64,000 nt of DNA from Paralithodes platypus (taxonomy: Eukaryota; Arthropoda; Malacostraca; Decapoda; Lithodidae). The notes under the pieces are model-generated. The model saw nothing but the letters and a program-made list of their open reading frames with translations, was not told the DNA's origin and ran no database searches. The stretch is taken from positions 25,853,631 through 25,917,630 of the forward strand of contig CM064501.1 of the NCBI GenBank assembly GCA_032716605.1. The letters are read 5' to 3'. A program made the position numbers and the translations under genes. This document shows, one piece after another, positions 10,467 to 20,149 of this stretch. Position 1 is the first letter of the stretch. Each line of letters opens with the position of its first letter.

Positions 10467-11517
10467 GGTGTTTTAAAACAACACTGCCAGAGTATGACGA
10501 CCACATTGATAAAAATATATAATACGCATATTTCTATTCTATTTTTACCAAAAATATATTGTAACAGAGATAAATGGTTATTTAGAAATGTAGCAAAACA
10601 GGGTTCTGAGCTCAGCACAAAACATATGATACATAATATGAATGATTACCAAGTAAAAAAGGTAAAGAGGAGATAATTATCTAATGACCTAATCACATAT
10701 GAATAATTACAAAATCAAAGTAACATAACATTGGTAATGATATTTTGCAATTAGAAGAAAACTGCTAAGTATTATAATCCAAGTAGCATAAAAAGATATG
10801 CACCATTTGTAACGATGACCAAGAGGTAAAATAATGAATCTCAAGTCTGGGTCAGGTATCCGAACACTGCTATAGGTAATTTAATCGTTCGTGAAACTGT
10901 TTGAATGGGAAAAAATTGTTCCTGCGCAATTTACTGTTTCAATAGAAAAACCTCATTACGTTACTATTATCACAGAGTACTAACGAAATATGTCTTATCA
11001 GTTTTATGGTTAAAGTTTGACGATTTTACGTAGCTGTAGACATACAAGTATACGGTGTACACTAATGAATATTTAAAATCATCTAATGGTACCCAAAACA
11101 AACAATTTACGTCACTTGGACTTAACAAGTATAAAATAACAAAGGCAGAGACACACCTAAATAACGACAATCCATATTTATGTGATATTATAAGGTAATT
11201 AAAACCACTATGACAGAAGAAGATAGCACCATGGCCGAGCAGATGATTAAACACATGAGAAGATTCGTTATGACTCCAAAGCTTCGAAGAAAAACTCGAA
11301 CTGGGATGGGAGGCAAGAGGTAGGCTATTTGGGGGGGAGGGGGGACACTAGCCCGTGTTCGGATTATAGCTCATACCTGGGTGTCACTAATTATTTTACT
11401 CTATGCGGTTTAAATCATTAATGGTATATTATTTTGCATTTTGTCCTTAGATAATCTTCTTCGTTATTGTATTTACTAATTAGCAGATGAGATCTGGCAG
11501 TGTTGTTTTAAAACACC

Positions 11518-11520
<3 letters not shown>
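10464..11520. mobile_element. 1,057-bp TA-target MITE (Tc1/mariner-like) with perfect TIRs
   Basis: The ends are perfect inverted repeats of 28 bases: 10464-10491 starts CAGGGTGTTTTAAAACAACA, and the reverse complement of 11493-11520 is identical. Both ends are flanked by TA, the target duplication of Tc1/mariner-type elements. The interior has only short frames (longest 94 codons, minus strand) with no transposase motif, so it is non-autonomous. It sits within the TA tract shared by Penelope copies B and C. Confidence 0.85.

Positions 11521-11585
<65 letters not shown>
11521..11585. repeat. (TA)n, right half of the split tract
   Basis: About 32 TA units forming the 3' end of the minus-strand Penelope copy C. 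Confidence 0.95.
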
Positions 11586-11588
<3 letters not shown>

Positions 11589-11751
11589 CTTTCAGGCAGG
11601 TGAGATTAAAATAATAGGCACAGTTTGCATTATTGAGTTTTTTATTGATACTCTCAATTTTTCGTATAGTTTTTCTGGTATTTTCAGGAAGTTGGTAAAG
11701 GAGGTTTGCAAATGGTTCCGACGTTTCAATGGGCGCAGCCATCATTATCAA
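11586..11751 (-). pseudogene. Penelope-like N-terminal exon segment (copy C)
   Basis: Frame beginning MIMMAAPIETSEPFANLLYQ and ending ...FNLTCLKENI before TA repeats. It is the counterpart of the N-exon segments in A and B. Unlike in A and B, its start codons lie inside the hammerhead-like motif. Confidence 0.6.
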
Positions 11752-11753
11752 GG
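11718..11753 (-). ncRNA. Hammerhead-like motif of Penelope copy C
   Basis: Minus-strand TTGATAATG, hairpin ATGG/CCAT, TGAAACGTCGG. It shares the frame of the motif in A and B with a compensated stem: CTGG/CCAG there, ATGG/CCAT here. That covariation supports a structured RNA. Confidence 0.5.
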
Positions 11754-11815
11754 AGAAGTGAAGTTAGAAGGTGATAAGTCGAGTTTATATAGGCGATACA
11801 AGATCAAGAGAGGGA

Positions 11816-12973
11816 TTATTGTGTGCTAGCTGCACGCTGGTTGGCTAACCTAAGACTAGCTCTGGTAGGCTGGCCGGACGCAGGAGTGGGCGGGGCCTCT
11901 GCGTCGTTCATCTGCGTGTGTGGAGGGGACATTCCTGGGGGCATCATGGGGGGCCTCGCTGTGGAAGGGCATGCCGAGGGTAGGATCTGGCTGTATTCCG
12001 CTTGTGTGTTTAAAGTAGGTTGGTATGTTTGTATATATATAGCTTCAAGAATGAATATGCGGCGTGAGTCTATTTCTTTATCAAGAATAGAGGTGTGTTT
12101 ATCTAAGTCGGGTCTGGTGAGTTCCTGATGGTGTGGGGATGTGTGGTAGTGGTCCTTGATAGCTCCGGCTTGAAGGTGGAAGGTAAGGCGACGTGACAGA
12201 CGAGTCCTTGTCAAACCGACATAAGTGTGAGGTCCACAGTCCTCACTGTTACAGGTGTGTCGGTATATGACATGGTCCTCTTGTGACGGTTTCTTAGCGG
12301 TAGCCGGGCTGTTGCGAATGACTAGTTGTGATGTTTTCCTCGATTTGTATTATATGGTGAGTTTAAGGTGTTGGTCAGGGTTCGTAGTTTTAACGTTGTT
12401 GCTGATAATGTCTCTCATTATGTTTTCGTCTGTTTTGTGATCTGAGGACATGTGGTTTTTATAGTAAATGTTTATGTATTCAGTGTTTGTATTAGTAGGC
12501 ATGTCGTTTTTGTACCATGTTTCAAGGTGTTTGTTGATGGTGTGGGCGATGTCCGAGTTACTGTACCCATTGTTTACAAGCACCTGGGTGAGCCTCTCGA
12601 GTTCCTTGTGAGTGTCTCGCCAGGAGGTGCAGTGTGATAGGGCTCTCCTGACGTAGGCGGCGATGGTGGATCGTAAATATCGCTGGGGGCTTTCACTTTC
12701 GCCGTTGAGACATAATCCGTTGTTGGTGGGTTTGGTGTAGACAGTGGTGGTGAAGCCTGAGGTGTTGTTGTTGTTTACGAGGACATCAAGGAAGGGGAGA
12801 TGACCGTTAGAGGACTCCTCGAAGGTGAAGTTTAGACTGGAAGAGGCGATGAATCGTTGTTGAAGGTCACGTAGCTCCTGTGAGTCCTTCACACGCACGA
12901 AGATGTCGTCCACATATCTGCAGTAGACGGAGGGGCGGTTGGTAGTCAGGAGCTCTTCTTCGATGGTGCCCAT
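11816..12973 (-). pseudogene. Penelope-like RT / GIY-YIG protein, one stop (copy C)
   Basis: A single reading frame runs from 12973 to 11816 broken only by TAA at 12348-12350. It contains the catalytic YCRYVDDIFVRV, LPFLDVLV, TTVYTKPTNNGLCLNG, a YVRRALSHC helix, then HTCNSEDCGPHTYVGLTRTR and LSRRLTFHLQAGAIKDHY (GIY-YIG endonuclease region, the first Tyr pair visible as HTYVG). The N-terminal third of the RT is missing because of truncation. It is better preserved than A and B, so this subfamily may have been active more recently. Confidence 0.88.
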
Positions 12974-13019
12974 GTGCCCACGAAAGAAAATATCCTCCCT
13001 GGCTACACTAATATCAAAA

Positions 13020-13034
13020 TATATATATATATAT
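13020..13034. repeat. Short (TA)n
   Basis: Seven TA units at the outer end of the left arm of the inverted pair that follows. Confidence 0.85.
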
Positions 13035-13108
13035 GGAGGTTAAATCACAATTATGTGTGATCAAATTATGTAGTAAAACTTGCTAGGAAAATTGAAACAA
13101 TGGAACAC

Positions 13109-13142
13109 CAAGCTTTCGTCTATTCTCTTAAGACATCTTCAG
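13109..13142 (-). ncRNA. Hammerhead-like motif, left arm
   Basis: Minus-strand CCTGAAGATG, GTCT/AGAC stem with a 9-base loop, then GAAAGC. It matches the motif in the right arm. Confidence 0.4.
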
Positions 13143-13160
13143 GGTAATACATCATATTAA

Positions 13161-13195
13161 CCTGAAGATGTCTTGAGAGAATAGACGAAAGCTTG
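13161..13195 (+). ncRNA. Hammerhead-like motif, right arm
   Basis: CTGAAGATG at 13162-13170, GTCT (13170-13173) paired with AGAC (13183-13186), then GAAA (13187-13190). The core strands are intact apart from one extra U before stem II. Confidence 0.4.
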
Positions 13196-13238
13196 GTGTT
13201 CCATCGTTTCAATTTTCTTAGCGAGTTTTACTACATAG

Positions 13239-13239
<1 letters not shown>

Positions 13240-13289
<50 letters not shown>

Positions 13290-13290
13290 C
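13240..13290. repeat. (TA)n followed by poly(T)
   Basis: About 17 TA units then some 16 T, at the outer end of the right arm. Confidence 0.95.
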
Positions 13291-15150
13291 TACCTGTGTC
13301 CCCCCGCAACCACAACTCGAGTCCTAGCCCTAGCATGTGGGGGCTTGGATATAAGCTGAGAAGTGTTGCCAAGGTCTAAAAACAGTGTTCAGACGTTATG
13401 GTACCAGGCACTGCCTGATATTGGCAGTTACAAAGATCGTATATTACTGACGGCTGACAGTCAAGGAGTGATTTATCTACTGAAGGCTCTCTGTCGTCGC
13501 TGGTATTGGACGGGTTAAGGGTTAAGCGTTATAATATTTTGAAGCTTGCTGGCAGAGTAAACCCATATGATCTTTTTGTTCATTCACCATTATTTTTTGT
13601 TATTCCTCTTATTATATGTTTATTCCTTTTGTCTCGTGCATTCGTTTTGTCGCCGCGAGGCTGTACCAAGGGGCCTTATGGGGCTGGCGCTGTCTATACC
13701 AACATTTACTAATTGATTTAATTGTATTATCGCACTGCTTTGATCCATCTTATATATATGGTTCAATTCCCTGTTTAGTTTGAAGTGTGATAATTGTATA
13801 CTTGATGTATGTTTAGCTTTAATAGAAGGCTTGTCTTGTGGTGCTAATTATTCCATGTTACACTTTTTGGCAATCCCTTCAGTAGTATCGCGAGCTTGGC
13901 TGCATCTGGCAGCGTCCCATACTTCATTCTTTGAGCCAGCTTTGCCGGGTTAGATCTGTCTTTTGGGCCTCTGTGCCAGCAGGCTACCAGACTTAAGCAT
14001 TACCGTAAATGTAAATGTCTCGGGGAATCACAGGGTAACATTGTAGCTTAGAGTAACTGATGCTAGAGAATAATCACTTGCCAATTAACTAATTTACATA
14101 TATGTAAGGAAAACTAACTTAGCACTGTTCTGTTGTGTACAAACTGTTCATGTTGAAGCAAGCTCCTCTTGGAGGTTATTAAGTTAATTCTGCAGCATTC
14201 CTCAGGCATGTGGCTGTAGGTGTTTGGTCCTGACCGTTGTACAGTAACTTCCTGCATTTTCACGTAGACAAATTACACACACTACACATCCATACCCCAC
14301 AAACTTTCCCCTTGATTATTGTACTGGAGGTTCGAGCCTACTGCCTAGCTCAAGCATAGTTTTGGGAGCACCTGTGTGCTCTGTATTTTTTGTGAGCTAT
14401 GGACTTGCTGTAGGCTAGAGTATGCTAATCGCTCCAAATATTAATTAATAATTATTAGCTTATTGCACAGCAATTAAACTTTGTACTTAAATTATATCAT
14501 GTGTTATAGTTAGCTATCACTTTCAGTGTTGTAATCTTTGCAAAGCAGAGGTTGTGGTGCTACAGTCAAATAGCACATTTTGGAGGAGCTTTGCAATTGA
14601 TACAACACTGAAATGATTCATTGGTTTATTATTGAGACTTGAGAGAAGCCTTTTTATGCAAACAGCTAACCTTTTTTATCACTCTTTGGAAGGGGATCAA
14701 GCTGGGGAATTTCTCTCAATAATATCATGTTGTTGATTGTCATAGGACGGCACAGAGTATTTCTAGGCTTAGTATAGGCTATGATTCAGGGCACTGGGAA
14801 ATAGTAGCAATATCTTATATTTATCAGCGATCGCCCCAGTGCAGTTCATTCTTGTGTTGGGTTAGTAAATATATTTTTGGGCAGTTAAGAGTTTTCCATT
14901 TTGTTCTTGCTGTTGATTGAGTGTAGTGAGCCAATCATATGTCGACAGTCAGGTTGCACCTTTCTGACTGTAGAGAGCCTGGGATATCATCTGTTGCGTT
15001 TCGTTGCCTCAGTGCTCTGGTCTGTTCACGGCTGGCTAGTTTTGCTCACATTTTAGAGACGAAGGTGCACAGTTATAGCCTATGGGTTTAGTCTCAGAGC
15101 AGGTGTAGTATAGTTTATTAGAGGCTACTTCACCAGAAAGCCCGAGTCGT

Positions 15151-15153
<3 letters not shown>
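13291..15153. other. No recognisable gene
   Basis: Only short frames. A GGTTCGAGCCT B-box-like word near 14329 has no matching A box. Nothing else assignable. Confidence 0.55.

Positions 15154-15203
<50 letters not shown>
15154..15203. repeat. (TA)n microsatellite
   Basis: About 25 TA units, followed at 15235 by CTGAAGATG and a TATTG/CAATA hairpin (15244-15258). The GAAA strand is absent there, so this looks like a decayed relative of the motifs at 575 and 13162. Confidence 0.9.
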
Positions 15204-15208
<5 letters not shown>

Positions 15209-15704
15209 CTGTATATTAGCATATTTAAGTATTACTGAAGATGTATTGAGCACCAATAAGTTCAACTTGCAAGAAACAGTCAGTGATGAGTGCCAACATT
15301 TTGAATCACCCAATAGGCTACAAGGGAGTGGAGTTTTCCATTTCTAACACTATTAATGACTTACAGTGTGGTGGCTTAATAATCCAGAAGGGTTAATAGC
15401 CACGGAAGCTCTTTTTTAACTAATCAACTAATACTGAGTTTAATAAACCTGGACATTTGTTTTTAAGTGACTCGCAGAAAACTTGCACTCCATTGTGTAT
15501 TATTGGGCTGGAACATATGGTCTGAACAAGGGGTTACTGGGTTATGTTTATCAGAGTCAGAACTAAATAACAAATGAAACGATTTGTGAAAAACCATGTA
15601 CCCAAACACAACTCATTATAGAATACCAACTTAAGGGGATATTTTGTTTTTGCTTGTATATTTTGTATTTATTATTATTATTACATAATTATTATTATTG
15701 TGTG

Positions 15705-15960
15705 TTTTAGTGTTCTCCCTGGACCTACATCAACCTTAAAAGCATACTCCAATAAGTCGCTAAAAAGATGCCCAGGTCAAAGACCAGTTCCTTCTAATTT
15801 GTACATTGCCGGCTCGCTATTGCTAGCCAGGGAAAAGATGGACACCTAAATGACACGAACAGTCTTAAAATCACCAAACGAATGGGGTGAATGTCTTAAC
15901 ACCTCAATAATAATGAGGCTAAGTATGAAGGAGAAGGGGGTCTAGAAAGCTCCTCCTAAA
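15705..15960 (+). repeat. Unclassified dispersed repeat, copy 1
   Basis: Similar to 52560-52793 plus 53430-53510: shared blocks include GGCTCGCTAT, AAAAGATGGACACCTAAATG (diverged in copy 2) and TCTTAAAATC. It begins after a pyrimidine-rich stretch ending in TAG. I do not recognise the family. Confidence 0.55.
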
Positions 15961-16764
15961 TCAAACCTATGTTATATTAGATTAGGGTGTTGGTGATAAT
16001 AAATACAGTTTTTGCAGTATTATGTATATGGTCTGTTGTTTTTTTCCAGCTGAAGGTAAACAGAATATCTTCAGCTAATGCTTCAATACTTAATAGAATA
16101 ATATGAAAGTACTCTGTTTCTGCGTCACATACAGTATTTTCATATTTGTTTTCACCAACCCACCAATAACAGGTTTTCATAATTAACCTCTTGCCTACCG
16201 TTGACATCATTTTCATTTTATTCTTGCTACTATTAGACTATTTGATTCCGTTTAAAAATGGCCTTCAGCAACTAACAGGCTTCGAACTATCTCACTTACC
16301 CTTGTCTATCGGGGCCCAACTTAGTCCGTATCGAAATATTTAGACTATGTGGTGGGGCCCGACTTAAGTCTGTGTGCAATTTTGGCGCAATATTGGCTCT
16401 GAGAGAGAGAGACGAGCGACGGGAGGAGCCTGGGTTACCTCATGACCGCTCGCCACGGCCGCCGTGGACCAACTGAGATGTACTCCACTTACATGCACCC
16501 TCACTCCCTCGCTACATACGTAATTATATAAAGAAATTACCGTATTTTAGCGATTTTGCCCTTCGGTTGCACGATCGTTGCAAGACAACCAGTGATCGTA
16601 GAAGGATGGTTCGGGTGTCATTGGAAAGCTAAATTGACGCCCTTTCAGTGATACATACTTGTATTACACTCTGGGTCTTGTCTATGCATGAAAAAGAGCA
16701 TGGAAACAACCCCATTTATGGTAAACAAAAAATCGCTGGGCGGCACAGTGAAATATACTCAACC

Positions 16765-18618
16765 TGTTACGCTGGCCAGCTTGCCAGAATGCGCTCGTAA
16801 CTCTCTAGCGCTCGCCAGGGCAGTGAAATGGGCTACAATAATCGTAGAACGATGTTCTTTCTTTCATAAAGTTCATGTTGTCGCAGACAGATCAGTGGTG
16901 ATCTTTATTCTTGTCTGTGACACTTGGAAGTATTTTATATCATTGCTAGAATATAAGATGCATTGTGTGAAGTTAAAGAGAGAGAGAGCGGGGTAGGCAG
17001 TGTGGTGGTAGTTTGTGCGTGTGTATGTACGTTTGCCTCCCGCACTCGGAGGAGTCTCCCACGCCCGTGATTGGCCGGCGGGCCTGTCTACGTCATAGAA
17101 CGCTTGCTCTTCATGACGTAGTCGTCTGTGATTGGCGGCCGCGGTCCTGGGACGGTGGTGCGGGCTCCTGTCCTTGTGTCTCCTTCAGAGCTTGGCGTAG
17201 TGTGCTAGGTCCTACATGTCCCTTGCAATCTGTCTCCCCATATAACCCTCTATACTACTATCTCTCTTTCTGAACTTCTTCGGTTTCATACTTCTCTCTT
17301 TATTCAATTACTTATCCCTTCTGGTTCTGCATACGGCTTCCATAGTCGGCCAGTCGTATTACCAGCACCAGCTCTCCATATATGTTTGCACTAGTTTTAG
17401 GGATTATTAGAGTCATAGTCAAATGGTACCATAGTGTTGGGGTGCTTCTAATTATTGGGCTGTTCTCTCTTATTATTTAATGCTAGACAGTGGAAGGTAT
17501 CTTTGGTCGTTGTCTGAGTTATGTATGTGGCAAGTCAGAGCCTGTACAACATCGACGAAGCTAGCTAGCCTGTAACCCTTGTGCATATTTTCCTTTGCGA
17601 GTGTAGCAGTATACAAGTGAAGGGCTTTTGCCTACTCTCACCTGTATGATTGCTACCTCATTTTGTTGACCTTTGTGGAGCGCCAGGGCAACACCAGATA
17701 CTAGAGATCTAGACTTACCAAGAGAGCCTCCAAGTCACTTAACGTAACATAAGGGAAATCTGTTCAAGGGGAGGCAGTAGGCTACGAGCATGCTTGCGCT
17801 CTGCTTAGCTTCTTAGTACCTTTTATGCCACTGCTAGACTTTATTAGTGAGAAAAAGACAGCATTGTGCTTATTAACTTTAATTGTGTATGCTTTAGGAA
17901 TTATTCACACTTTATTTTAGCCAAGGTTGATGCATAGTGCACAACCCAGTTTGGCTATTACGTTGGCTACAGAAGTACTGTTCCGGAGTGGTTATTATTA
18001 GTGCTGTCACAGAGTTGTTGCACTCCCGTATTATATATATGTATCCTACTTATTGGTGTATTTAAGATACACGCTTTGGTGTCCTGCCCCTGCATTTATT
18101 TATGTTCTGTATTAACGAGCATCTTAGAGCATCAGACCTTTTCAGAAGATTCCATATCTGATTGCTGTAGGACTAGACTTCCAGTGTTTTCATAGAGCAT
18201 TGTAGAGTTTAGTGTTGAGTACAGACTCACACTAAAGTTAACGTAAGCATATATTTCTTTATTTTAATCTTGTTATAGTTTATTCAAGCATTGTTATTAC
18301 TTGGGAGCATTATTCTTCAAGATAAGTTGCAAACTCTTGTTCCTAAGCGCCAAGAGAAGTTGCTCACTAGTATTAACGTAAGTACTCATTTTTGAGATTA
18401 GGCTTTGCCGTCACCGGAAAGCCTTTGTAGAAGTGCACTAAACCCCAGTTAATTGATACCCCGTTATCCAGGAGATTAACTCTGGAGGGTTTTAAGTGTT
18501 TTGTTCGCCGGCGAAATAGTTCGAGGGTTTGGAATTAGCGTACCGTTGTTGCAGATATAGCCTATCATCTAGTCCAATTTTGAGTGCCCTTGTTTATTTC
18601 GTAGTGCCGGTCGTAACA
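16765..18618 (+). repeat. 5' LTR of the Gmr1-type element
   Basis: 1,854 bp, starting TGTTACGCTGG and ending GCCGGTCGTAACA; near-identical to 24404-26255. It holds paired CCAAT and CRE-like sites (separate entry) and TATAA at 17241-17245. Confidence 0.93.
17069..17135 (+). promoter_or_regulatory. LTR promoter module: inverted CCAAT boxes and CRE-like sites
   Basis: GATTGG at 17069-17074, TACGTCA at 17089-17095, TGACGTA at 17114-17120 and GATTGG at 17130-17135. Inverted CCAAT boxes are NF-Y targets and TGACGTCA-type sites are CREB/ATF targets. The same order recurs in the 3' LTR (24728-24774) and in the diverged solo LTR (42333-42384, with a perfect TGACGTCA), which suggests selection. TATAA follows about 105 bases on. 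Confidence 0.5.
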
Positions 18619-18620
18619 AA

Positions 18621-18638
18621 TGGCGACCTTAGACCAGA
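18621..18638 (+). other. Primer-binding site
   Basis: TGGCGACCTTAGACC starts two bases after the 5' LTR, in the position and with the TGG start expected for pairing with a tRNA 3' CCA end. The tRNA species is not determined. Confidence 0.6.
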
Positions 18639-18880
18639 ATATAGTGAACTGAATATTGCAGTTTTTTGGGGGAGAAATCTTATTGCCATTTGGGGGTTGA
18701 ATTTATTTCTCACATTGTTGGCAGTAGACAGTGTTTTGAGGATACATAGAACTTGTTGGAGTTTTTGGTGACCTAGTATTGCACTCAAGAACATCTTCGA
18801 ATATTTTTTGGTGAATAAAGCTACGCAAGAGTTTGGCTATTTTTTGTCTGGACTTGAGAATTTTTGTTGTTGACTCCACC

Positions 18881-20149
18881 ATGTCACTGGACGGGTCTGA
18901 GCATAGTGAGGGCACAGTGCGAGAGGCAGGCGAGGAGGTGGAGAAGGTGGAGTTGTTAAGCGGCGTTCGGGTGGTGAACAGTGAGGAGGATGCTCAGATT
19001 TTTTGGGGGAAGCCAATGTCGGCGGACCGGGTGGCGGGGCTAGACCGGTACGGACTGCAGTGTGTGGCCACGGTCTTGGGATTTTCCGGTACTAGAGGTA
19101 TGTCGAGAATTGAGCTGGCTGCCTGTGTGCTGGGTGGGGTGCATGGGGTTTCGGGTGGAGCGGGAGCAGGGGCACCTTCGGCCCAGCCCCCATTCCACTC
19201 GACTCCTATCATGGCGCCCCCTCGGGCTCCGGAGCCGGGTACGTTCCCGCAGGCCGATGCCCGCTGGCGGTTGGGTATGCCTCTAGGTGATTCACGGGGT
19301 GGGTCCCCAATAGTAGCACCCCCTCCTCAGGGTTTGTCTTCCGAGATGTTGTTTCGGCTTGAGCAGCAGAAGCTCGAGGTCGAGCAACGAAGGTATGAGG
19401 CTGAGCTCGAGCAGCGAAAGCATGAGGCTGAGCTCAGGCAGAAGCAGCAGCAGCAAGAGGCTGAGCTCAGGTATCAGGCCGAGTCTGCAAGGTATTGTGC
19501 CGATGTTGACCTAGAGAAAACTCGTGTAGAGGTGACGAGGAACCGGGTCGCCCAGGGGGGTCGAGCCCATGACCAGTCCCTGTCGCATCTACTTAAGTTG
19601 GTTCCAGTTTTTGATGAGTTAGGAGTTACAGAATGTTTTCTCCGGTTCGAGAAAAAGTGCCAGGAGCACCAATGGCCCGAGGAGAAGTGGGCAGCCCTCG
19701 TTTCTTCACGATTGACGGGGAAAGCACTCAAGACGTACGATGCTTTGCCCCTAGATTCCTGTGTGAATTACGAGTTGTTGAAAGAGGCTGTCCTGAGGGC
19801 GTATGAGCTACAGCCAGAGACCTATAGGCTGAAGTTTAGGGCGGTTCCAAAAAGAAAGGAGAGTACTTTCCAGGAACACGCTAGAGAGCTGTCAGATGCA
19901 TTTGAAAATTGGTTAAGGTCGGAGAAGGCAACTACTTTTGATTCAGTAAAACAACTAGTGTTGCTGGAACAATTTTTAAAATGTACTGGCAGTGACTTGA
20001 CTCTTAACCTTAAAGAAAAGCAACCGAAAACTCTACAAGAGGCGGCTGAGGTGGCTGACCTCAGGTTGTCACTGATTTGCGGGTGCGGGTCTGCACAGAG
20101 AGCTGAGGCAGGTAACAAGGGGCGTACCACTTCACCCCCCCCGAATTAG
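18881..20149 (+). CDS. gag: Gag protein with SCAN-like capsid region
   Basis: ATG at 18881 lies in an ACCATGT context; an in-frame ATG at 18833 is weaker. The product (422 aa to TAG) has an acidic N-terminus, a Pro-rich stretch (about 90-145), and a coiled coil rich in Glu, Gln and Arg (about 150-215). A capsid domain follows (FDELGVTECFLRFEKKCQEH, later ELLKEAVLRAYEL). From about residue 315, YRLKFRAVPKRKESTFQEHA, ENWLRS and LVLLEQFL follow the plan of the vertebrate SCAN domain, which is known to derive from Gag of Gmr1-type gypsy elements. A run of eight C (20135-20142) precedes the stop; one base fewer would join the frame to the zinc knuckle and protease. Gag packages the RNA and forms the particle. 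Confidence 0.85.
   Translation: MSLDGSEHSEGTVREAGEEVEKVELLSGVRVVNSEEDAQIFWGKPMSADRVAGLDRYGLQCVATVLGFSGTRGMSRIELAACVLGGVHGVSGGAGAGAPSAQPPFHSTPIMAPPRAPEPGTFPQADARWRLGMPLGDSRGGSPIVAPPPQGLSSEMLFRLEQQKLEVEQRRYEAELEQRKHEAELRQKQQQQEAELRYQAESARYCADVDLEKTRVEVTRNRVAQGGRAHDQSLSHLLKLVPVFDELGVTECFLRFEKKCQEHQWPEEKWAALVSSRLTGKALKTYDALPLDSCVNYELLKEAVLRAYELQPETYRLKFRAVPKRKESTFQEHARELSDAFENWLRSEKATTFDSVKQLVLLEQFLKCTGSDLTLNLKEKQPKTLQEAAEVADLRLSLICGCGSAQRAEAGNKGRTTSPPPN

Larger units (their letters stand above)
11586..12975 (-). mobile_element. Penelope-like element copy C (second subfamily, 5' truncated)
   Basis: Minus-strand element related to A and B but clearly diverged at the protein level. It is truncated at about 12975, just inside the RT core (MGTIEEELL). 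It keeps RT, GIY-YIG, a hammerhead-like motif and the N-exon segment, and ends in TA repeats. Confidence 0.88.
13065..13238. repeat. Inverted pair of a short TA-ended repeat
   Basis: Arms 13065-13143 and 13160-13238 are near-perfect reverse complements (a handful of mismatches) separated by about 16 bases, and each is flanked on its outer side by TA repeats. This repeats in miniature the geometry of Penelope copies A and B. Confidence 0.85.

Noticed and set aside
14320..14345. GGTTCGAGCCT as part of a tRNA gene
   Set aside because: No A box or acceptor stem at a suitable distance.
18529..18915. Short overlapping frames at the LTR-gag boundary
   Set aside because: They cross the LTR end and PBS or oppose the gag start; shadows only.
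20135..20142. C8 run as a programmed gag-pol frameshift
   Set aside because: Possible but not supported: the shift separates gag from its own zinc knuckle, which is normally in frame, so a one-base indel is more likely. Other copies would decide.
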